Part shown: in pieces, positions 59,396 through 64,000 of the stretch
How the letters are laid out: every line of letters begins with the position of its first letter
Position numbering within the stretch: position 1 is the first letter of the stretch
NCBI GenBank assembly: GCA_048594885.1
Contig: JBMDXB010000029.1
Location: 1-64,000, forward strand
Source: JBMDXB01 sp048594885
GTDB taxonomy: Bacteria > Acidobacteriota > Vicinamibacteria > Vicinamibacterales > 2-12-FULL-66-21
DNA length: 64,000 bases
Direction of reading: 5' to 3'
Translations under genes and position numbers: made by a program
Notes under the pieces: generated by a model
Told to the model about the DNA's origin: nothing
Databases searched by the model: none
Seen by the model: only the letters and a program-made list of their open reading frames with translations

Positions 59396-60079
59396 ATGTT
59401 TCCCAACGATCCTTACTTCGCCAAAGCGATTGAGTACCTGCTCGGCATCGGGTTCCTGCTGCTGTTCATCCCGTTCTGGGCGTATGCGACCGGCGGCGCC
59501 CGCGCGCGCCAGACGGTGCGTGTCGCGGCGCGCGTGCGCGAGACGATCGGCGACATGTTCAGCGTTCCGGCGGGCGTCATGCTGCATCCGGGTCACGCTT
59601 GGGCGCGAGCGACGGAACCCGGGGTCGTGACGGTGGGCATGGACGACTTCTCGCGGCAGCTTGTCGGGCCGCTGAAGGCGGTGCAGGCGCCCTCCGTCGG
59701 CAGTCAGATCAACCAGGGACAGCCGGCGTGGACGCTGCGCGCGGATGGCCGCACCGTCGACATGCTGTCACCGGTCTCCGGCTTCGTCGTCGCGATCAAC
59801 GACAACGAGGTTCGATCGCCCCGCGCGATCCACGACGATCCGTACGGCCGCTGGCTGATGAAGGTCCGCACGCCGCGACTCGATCTCGACGCGCGGCAGC
59901 TCCTCACGGATCGCGCCGCGCGCCAGTACCAGACAGCGCAGTGGGAGGAGCTGTCGACGATGCTGACGCCGGAACTGGGGACGATCGTGCACGACGGCGG
60001 CACCCCGGTGAACGGATTTGCCCGCGGCATCGACGACGAGCACTGGGACGTCGTCGCGCGCCGATTTCTGCGTTCGTAA
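59396..60079 (+). CDS. membrane-anchored H-protein-like protein without lipoyl lysine (1)
   Basis: A 227-residue protein: N-terminal membrane span (about 13-33: AIEYLLGIGFLLLFIPFWAYA), then a glycine-cleavage H-protein-like domain (about 55-165). The domain keeps the fold marks HPGHAWAR, VTVGMDDFSRQLVGP, LSPVSGFVVAIND and HDDPYGRWLMKV. The lysine that carries lipoate in GcvH (ESVKA, eight residues before PVSG) is Gly here, so the domain cannot be lipoylated at that place. A C-terminal helical part follows. ATG 59396 has GGAGAG upstream; a GTG at 59384 would include that site. Third membrane component of the operon; likely a structural or docking subunit. Confidence 0.8.
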   Translation: MFPNDPYFAKAIEYLLGIGFLLLFIPFWAYATGGARARQTVRVAARVRETIGDMFSVPAGVMLHPGHAWARATEPGVVTVGMDDFSRQLVGPLKAVQAPSVGSQINQGQPAWTLRADGRTVDMLSPVSGFVVAINDNEVRSPRAIHDDPYGRWLMKVRTPRLDLDARQLLTDRAARQYQTAQWEELSTMLTPELGTIVHDGGTPVNGFARGIDDEHWDVVARRFLRS

Positions 60080-60091
60080 ACGAGGTGACTT

Positions 60092-60919
60092 ATGGCGGCC
60101 TTCATCCGCGGTTTTGCGCTCAAACTCGGGCTCTTCGGCCTGCTGGTCGTGACGGCGATCGCGCTGTTGCTGCCGGTCGGCTACGGCGCCGCGTGGGTCG
60201 GGTACAGCGCGCCCCAGGGGCTCGCCGACTCGCTCTCCACGAGCGCGCTGCTCGTCGGCGGGCTGATCCTCCGATTCCTCGTGGCGGCGGCCATTGTCGT
60301 CGCGTTGATTGCGGCGCTGCTGCCTGTCGTGTACGGCGTGGAAGGCGTTCGGCGGCTGGCGCTGCGGGCTGCGGGATTCGAGGAGGTGGCCGGACTGACG
60401 TGGCGTCGCGGCACCTACTACGCCCCGGCACACGCGTGGCTGCGCCGTCGCGCCGAGCTGATGCGGATCGGCCTCGACGCCATCGCCGGCCGCGTGCTGC
60501 GGCGCGTTGACGAGGTGCTGCTGCCGCCAGAAGGGACGCTCGTCATGGCGGGCGCGCCGTTGCTGGTCCTCGCGCGCGGCCACCGCAGGTTCGAGATCCC
60601 GGCGCCGATCGCCGGGACCGTGCGTCGCGTGAATCGGCGGCTCGGCGACGAGCCGGAAGCGGTCGTCCGGGATCCGTATCGGCGCGGCTGGCTGCTCGAG
60701 CTCGAGCCGTCAGGCGATCAGGCGGGACTGATGAGCGACGACGATGCGCGGACGTGGTTCGCGTCCGAATCGACGCGGCTGGCGAACGCGATCGAACGTG
60801 CGACGGGCGTGCATGCCGCCGACGGCGGCGAGTTGGTCGTTCCGGCGCACTTCGCGATCACGGACGAGCAGTTCTGCGAGCTGGCGCGGGAGTTCCTGAA
60901 CGCGAAGACCGCCGCCTGA
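60092..60919 (+). CDS. membrane-anchored H-protein-like protein without lipoyl lysine (2)
   Basis: A 275-residue protein with two N-terminal membrane spans (about 8-35 and 50-80) and a divergent H-protein-like domain (about 108-210): YYAPAHAWLRR, MRIGLDAIAGRV, EVLLPPEGTLV, IPAPIAGTVRRVNR and DPYRRGWLLELEPS. The lipoyl-lysine position is His. It is a distant paralogue of the preceding gene, 12 bases away, and probably its partner. The tail holds two acidic segments (about 215-230 and 255-270). Last gene of the sigma-54 operon; a perfect hairpin element follows. Confidence 0.78.
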   Translation: MAAFIRGFALKLGLFGLLVVTAIALLLPVGYGAAWVGYSAPQGLADSLSTSALLVGGLILRFLVAAAIVVALIAALLPVVYGVEGVRRLALRAAGFEEVAGLTWRRGTYYAPAHAWLRRRAELMRIGLDAIAGRVLRRVDEVLLPPEGTLVMAGAPLLVLARGHRRFEIPAPIAGTVRRVNRRLGDEPEAVVRDPYRRGWLLELEPSGDQAGLMSDDDARTWFASESTRLANAIERATGVHAADGGELVVPAHFAITDEQFCELAREFLNAKTAA

Positions 60920-60933
60920 GAAACCGCGCCCCA

Positions 60934-61020
60934 AAACCGTGACACTCACCGTTTTACGAATTTCGAAAAACGGTGAGTGTCACGGTTTCTCAAAACGGGA
61001 CACGACGGGTGGCAGTTTCT
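60934..61020. repeat. palindromic element, copy 3 (GTGACACTCACCG arms)
   Basis: Arms of 22 bp (60934-60955 and 60967-60988) around an 11-base centre, itself nearly palindromic (ACGAATTTCGA), form an almost perfect 55-base hairpin. The sequence that lies inside copies 1 and 2 (TCTCAAAA...GGCAGTTTCTGCA) follows outside the right arm here (60988-61022), so the modules are rearranged. It ends the operon and may act as terminator. Confidence 0.85.
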
Positions 61021-61090
61021 GCATAGCGGGCCATTCTCGCCCCTCCGGTGTCTATCCCGCTGAGGTCCTCCTGTTCCCCACGGAGGCGCA

Positions 61091-63004
61091 ATGCGCGCGA
61101 TACTCGCCGTCTGGATCCCCCTGCTGCTGGCAGGGATGGCCCGTGCGGACCGTCCACCGCTGATTCCTCGCGACGCACTCTTCCCGAAGCCTGCCGCGAT
61201 GCAAGCGATCCGCTTGTCGCCCGACGGCAGGCTGATCTCTTACCTCGCCGCGGATCCGGCAGGCGTCCAGCAACTCTGGGTCCGCGACGTCGATCGCGGA
61301 ACCGTCCGAAGACTTACCGATGTTCCTGCTCCAGGCGTCGTGTCCTACGAGTGGGTGCCAGGCAGCCGCTTCGTCTGCTACGGGCGGCACAATGCGACCG
61401 GTCAGCAACTGATCGCATTCGAACTGGCGAGCGGGCGTGAGCGAACCGTCGTCGCGATCGACGGAGCGGAATTCAGCAATATCGTCACCCGGGCGGGCGT
61501 GCCGGACGCGCTGCTGCTGGCGGTCAAGACGCGCGGCGCGGAAGACGCCGACATCTATCGTCTGGACGTTGACAGCGGCCGGCTGGCCCTCGACACGAAG
61601 AATCCCGGCGGCATTCCGGACAACTGGTTCTACGCCGACGAGACGCTCACCATGCGGGCCGTCCAGCGCGTCCGAGGCGATGGTGGCACCGAGCTGCTCG
61701 TGAGGGACGGCCCGTCGGGCGCGTGGCGCCCGTGGCTGGGCGCTGACACGAGTCACACGCTCTCGGTCGAGGGATTCACGGGAGACGGCGAGGCGCTGCT
61801 GCTGCGTACCGACCTCGATGCGGATACGGCGGGTATCGTCTCGTGGAAGATTCGAGACCGAGAACAGCGCGTCGTCGCGCGCACAGCCGATCTCGACGTG
61901 TATGCCGTGCTCCGCCACGCGCGCACGGGAAGCGTCCAGGCCGTTGCGTATCTCGCCGATCCACTGCGGTGGGAGGCGATCGACCCTTCGCTCGCCGCTG
62001 ACTTCCGCCTGCTGGGACGGCTCGAACGCGGAACGCAATTCGCCGTCGCCAGCCGCGATGTCGCGGACAAACGCTGGCTCGTGTGGCTGTCGCGAGACAA
62101 CGGGCCGCCGCAGTTGTATCTGTGGGATCGCGCCACACGCAAAACGCGACTGGTCTTCGACGACCGGCCGCACCTGAGAGGCTTCCAGTTTGCGCACGTG
62201 CGGCCGCTTGCGATCACGGCGCGCGACGGCCTGCGCCTCCACGCGTATCTGACGACGCCACCCGGCATCCCCGCGCGTCAGCTTCCGCTCGTCGTCTGGG
62301 TGCACGGCGGACCGACGTTGCGCGACGCGTGGGGCTTCGACCACATCGGGCAGCTGTTCGCCAATCGCGGCTACGCGTTCCTGCGGGTCAACTTCCGCGG
62401 CTCCAGCGGGTACGGGCGCGCGTTTCGCCTGGCCGGTCGCAAGCAGTGGGGCCGTGCCATGCAGCACGACGTCGAAGATGCCGTGGACGCCGTCGTCCGA
62501 TCCGGCGTCGCCGAACGATCGCGCATGGCGATCATCGGACATTCGTACGGCGGCTACTCGGCGCTGGTGGGTCTGTCGCTGACGCCCGATCGGTTCGCCT
62601 GCGGCGCGGCATCGTCGACGGTCGCGGACCTGGTTGCGTTCGCCGCCGCGTTTCCTCGCACGCCGGAGAACGCGTGGGTGCGCGAGGCGGTCGGGGACGT
62701 GCTGGACGCGGCGGACCTCGCCGTGCTGCGCAGCGTCTCACCGATTACGTTCGTCGATCGCGTGACGAAACCTGTGCTGATCGCGCGCGGCGGCAAGGAC
62801 GGCATCGCGCCATCAGGCATCGATGCATTCGTGGAACGGATTCGTGCGCGGGGCGGCGAGGCCGCCTCGGTCGTCTACGAAGGAGACGGCCACTTCTTCA
62901 GCAGGCAGAACGAACTCGATTACTTCGCGCGCGTCGAGGCGCTGTTCGCACGATGTCTCGGCGGGCGCGCCGAGCCGATGGCCGGGCGTTCCGGCACCCG
63001 TTAG
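61091..63004 (+). CDS. S9-family prolyl oligopeptidase-like serine peptidase, exported
   Basis: A 637-residue peptidase: signal peptide (about 1-20), a beta-propeller (about 30-380; SPDGRLISYLAA, WVPGSRFVCYG) and an alpha/beta-hydrolase domain (about 390-630) with the nucleophile Ser about 484 in GHSYGGYS, Asp in GGKDGIAP and His in GDGHFF. Of the acylaminoacyl-peptidase (S9C) type, it would cleave oligopeptides outside the cytoplasm. A GGAGG ribosome binding site lies 5 bases before the ATG. The stop overlaps the convergent gene's stop by four bases. Confidence 0.9.
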   Translation: MRAILAVWIPLLLAGMARADRPPLIPRDALFPKPAAMQAIRLSPDGRLISYLAADPAGVQQLWVRDVDRGTVRRLTDVPAPGVVSYEWVPGSRFVCYGRHNATGQQLIAFELASGRERTVVAIDGAEFSNIVTRAGVPDALLLAVKTRGAEDADIYRLDVDSGRLALDTKNPGGIPDNWFYADETLTMRAVQRVRGDGGTELLVRDGPSGAWRPWLGADTSHTLSVEGFTGDGEALLLRTDLDADTAGIVSWKIRDREQRVVARTADLDVYAVLRHARTGSVQAVAYLADPLRWEAIDPSLAADFRLLGRLERGTQFAVASRDVADKRWLVWLSRDNGPPQLYLWDRATRKTRLVFDDRPHLRGFQFAHVRPLAITARDGLRLHAYLTTPPGIPARQLPLVVWVHGGPTLRDAWGFDHIGQLFANRGYAFLRVNFRGSSGYGRAFRLAGRKQWGRAMQHDVEDAVDAVVRSGVAERSRMAIIGHSYGGYSALVGLSLTPDRFACGAASSTVADLVAFAAAFPRTPENAWVREAVGDVLDAADLAVLRSVSPITFVDRVTKPVLIARGGKDGIAPSGIDAFVERIRARGGEAASVVYEGDGHFFSRQNELDYFARVEALFARCLGGRAEPMAGRSGTR

Positions 63005-64000
63005 CGCGCGGCGCAGGGGTCGGCGCCCTCGCGCGCCGCGTCCTCCATGAACCGCTTCTGCTGCGCGAAGTAGTTCTTCATCGTCTCGTTCTGCGTCACT
63101 TTCGACAGGGCTTCCTTGAGTCCGGCCGCCATCTGCTGCTGCGCCTGGGCCTGTTCGACGGGATTCACCGGCAGCATCATGAAGTTGACGGACCCCATCT
63201 CGTCGAATGACTGCACGCCCCAGCGCACGCGTCGCGGCGGGTTGCACGGGTTTCGCGGGTTGCTGGCGGAGTTGTCATACATGATCGTCACGTCAATCCG
63301 CGTCCCGCGCGGCAACAGGACCGGTTCCTTGTAGTCGTAGCGGTCCTGCCAGTTGAAGTCCCAATCCTGGATCCAGAGCAGCGGCTTGATCGATCCGTCC
63401 GGCAGGATGGCGTCGGCGCGGATCTCTTTGCCGAGATAGTGGGCGTGTGCCGCGACGGACAACGCGTGCATGTCCCGCGGGACGATGAAGCTGCGCTTGA
63501 TGGTGTAGGCCTTCTCGCCCGGCGGGATGTCGATTCCGGCGAGCAAGCCGAACAATCCGGGGATTCCAGGCGTCACGACATTGCGCTCGGGTGGACCGTC
63601 GGCGAAGTAGAGACCCACGGTCGATCGCTCGATCTCCGGCTTGCCGGTGGGGTGGAAGTGCAGCTGGAGGACGAGGTCGGAGTCCTTCGCCAGGCGTCGA
63701 GCGATGCCTGCGGGGAATTCGCGCGGCGTGCTGCCGACAGCCCACGTGCCCAGCTCGCCTGCCGGCTGAAAGCCCGGCACGAAGGCCACCGGCATCGCGC
63801 CGCCGAAGCCGGGTTGCCCGCCGCGACCCTCGAGGGATTTCACCGCGCCGCCTCGCACGAACGAGAAGATCGCGTGGTGGACGGCGCGGCGGGCGCTCGG
63901 ACGGAACTCGACGGCCTTCACCCACTTGTCCTCGGTGAGCCCGGTCGGGACGGCGAAGTTGCGATAGATGTCCGGCCCCGTGGCCGGCACGGTGAACGCC
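63001..64000 (-). CDS. copper type II monooxygenase-like protein (5' end outside window)
   Basis: The C-terminal 329 residues or more of a secreted protein; the frame continues past base 64000. It resembles the ascorbate-dependent copper type II monooxygenase (PHM/DBH-like) fold: the pairs VHHAIFSFV (near 37 of the visible part), LQLHFHPTGKPE and HALSVAAHAHYLGKEI provide the His residues of two copper sites, and YKEPVLLPRGTRIDVTIMYDNS lies in the second domain. Larger acidobacterial homologues join this part to a redoxin domain, which would be outside the window. A Gln-rich helical tail ends at the stop. Confidence 0.72.
   Translation of the reverse strand, partial: AFTVPATGPDIYRNFAVPTGLTEDKWVKAVEFRPSARRAVHHAIFSFVRGGAVKSLEGRGGQPGFGGAMPVAFVPGFQPAGELGTWAVGSTPREFPAGIARRLAKDSDLVLQLHFHPTGKPEIERSTVGLYFADGPPERNVVTPGIPGLFGLLAGIDIPPGEKAYTIKRSFIVPRDMHALSVAAHAHYLGKEIRADAILPDGSIKPLLWIQDWDFNWQDRYDYKEPVLLPRGTRIDVTIMYDNSASNPRNPCNPPRRVRWGVQSFDEMGSVNFMMLPVNPVEQAQAQQQMAAGLKEALSKVTQNETMKNYFAQQKRFMEDAAREGADPCAAR

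Overview
The window is a very GC-rich, gene-dense chromosomal segment whose gene content points to Acidobacteriota, most likely the Vicinamibacteria. The main evidence is a duplicated-orphan FtsX/MacB-type permease paired with a PadR regulator, a secreted heparinase/sulfatase/GH3 repertoire, and many secreted peptidases. This placement is inferred from gene families; no rRNA gene is present. Base 1 lies just upstream of an E2 gene, and the last gene runs off the right edge.

Layout. 52-3023: E2 and E3 of a 2-oxoacid dehydrogenase. 3129-6841: a small unknown protein, a LysR regulator, a family 5 uracil-DNA glycosylase, lipoyl synthase and a UPF0173 hydrolase. 6914-14220: branched-chain amino acid genes ilvD-ilvB-ilvN-ilvC-ilvE, running into pheA, which sits behind a short Phe-Phe-Phe leader peptide and a terminator (an apparent attenuator). 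14301-16940: a heparinase II/III-like enzyme and an anchored protein of unknown function. 16954-26360: an aerobic benzoyl-CoA (box) cluster with boxR divergent from boxC-boxB, two enoyl-CoA hydratases, an aldehyde dehydrogenase, a kynureninase-like PLP enzyme and a 3-hydroxyacyl-CoA dehydrogenase. 26383-30494: a two-component system of the sigma-54 type with two cupredoxin-like lipoproteins behind a sigma-54-like promoter. 30563-34530: ferredoxin, nuoB, nuoI, a membrane glycosyltransferase-like protein, a thioesterase and a zinc-finger anti-sigma-like protein. 34580-46000: a metallopeptidase/propeller/beta-barrel fusion, an ECF sigma/anti-sigma pair, a TlpA-like thioredoxin, an M28 peptidase, an ankyrin protein, an ANT(6)-like nucleotidyltransferase and a sulfatase. 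46059-52938: GH3 glycosidase, DUF1080-like protein, permease/PadR and a lipoprotein. 53135-60919: a haem-motif sensor kinase, an archaemetzincin, an NtrC-type regulator, a good sigma-54 promoter, and an operon encoding a HybA-like ferredoxin, a HybB/NrfD-like membrane protein and two membrane-anchored H-protein-like proteins that lack the lipoyl lysine. 61091-64000: an S9 peptidase and a copper monooxygenase-like protein.

Three genome-level habits stand out. First, intergenic spaces carry at least seven families of dispersed palindromic repeats. Several are inverted arrays of 7- or 8-bp words; others are perfect 9-24-bp palindromes. Second, these repeats repeatedly lie flush with gene ends and supply start or stop codons; one sits inside the E3 coding sequence. 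Third, a TAnnnT -10-like motif lies 6-7 bases before the start codon of at least seven genes, which suggests frequent leaderless transcription.

The best candidates for undescribed biology are the sigma-54-driven electron-transfer module at 53135-60919, the Phe attenuator before pheA, the kynureninase-like enzyme in the box cluster, and the word-repeat families.
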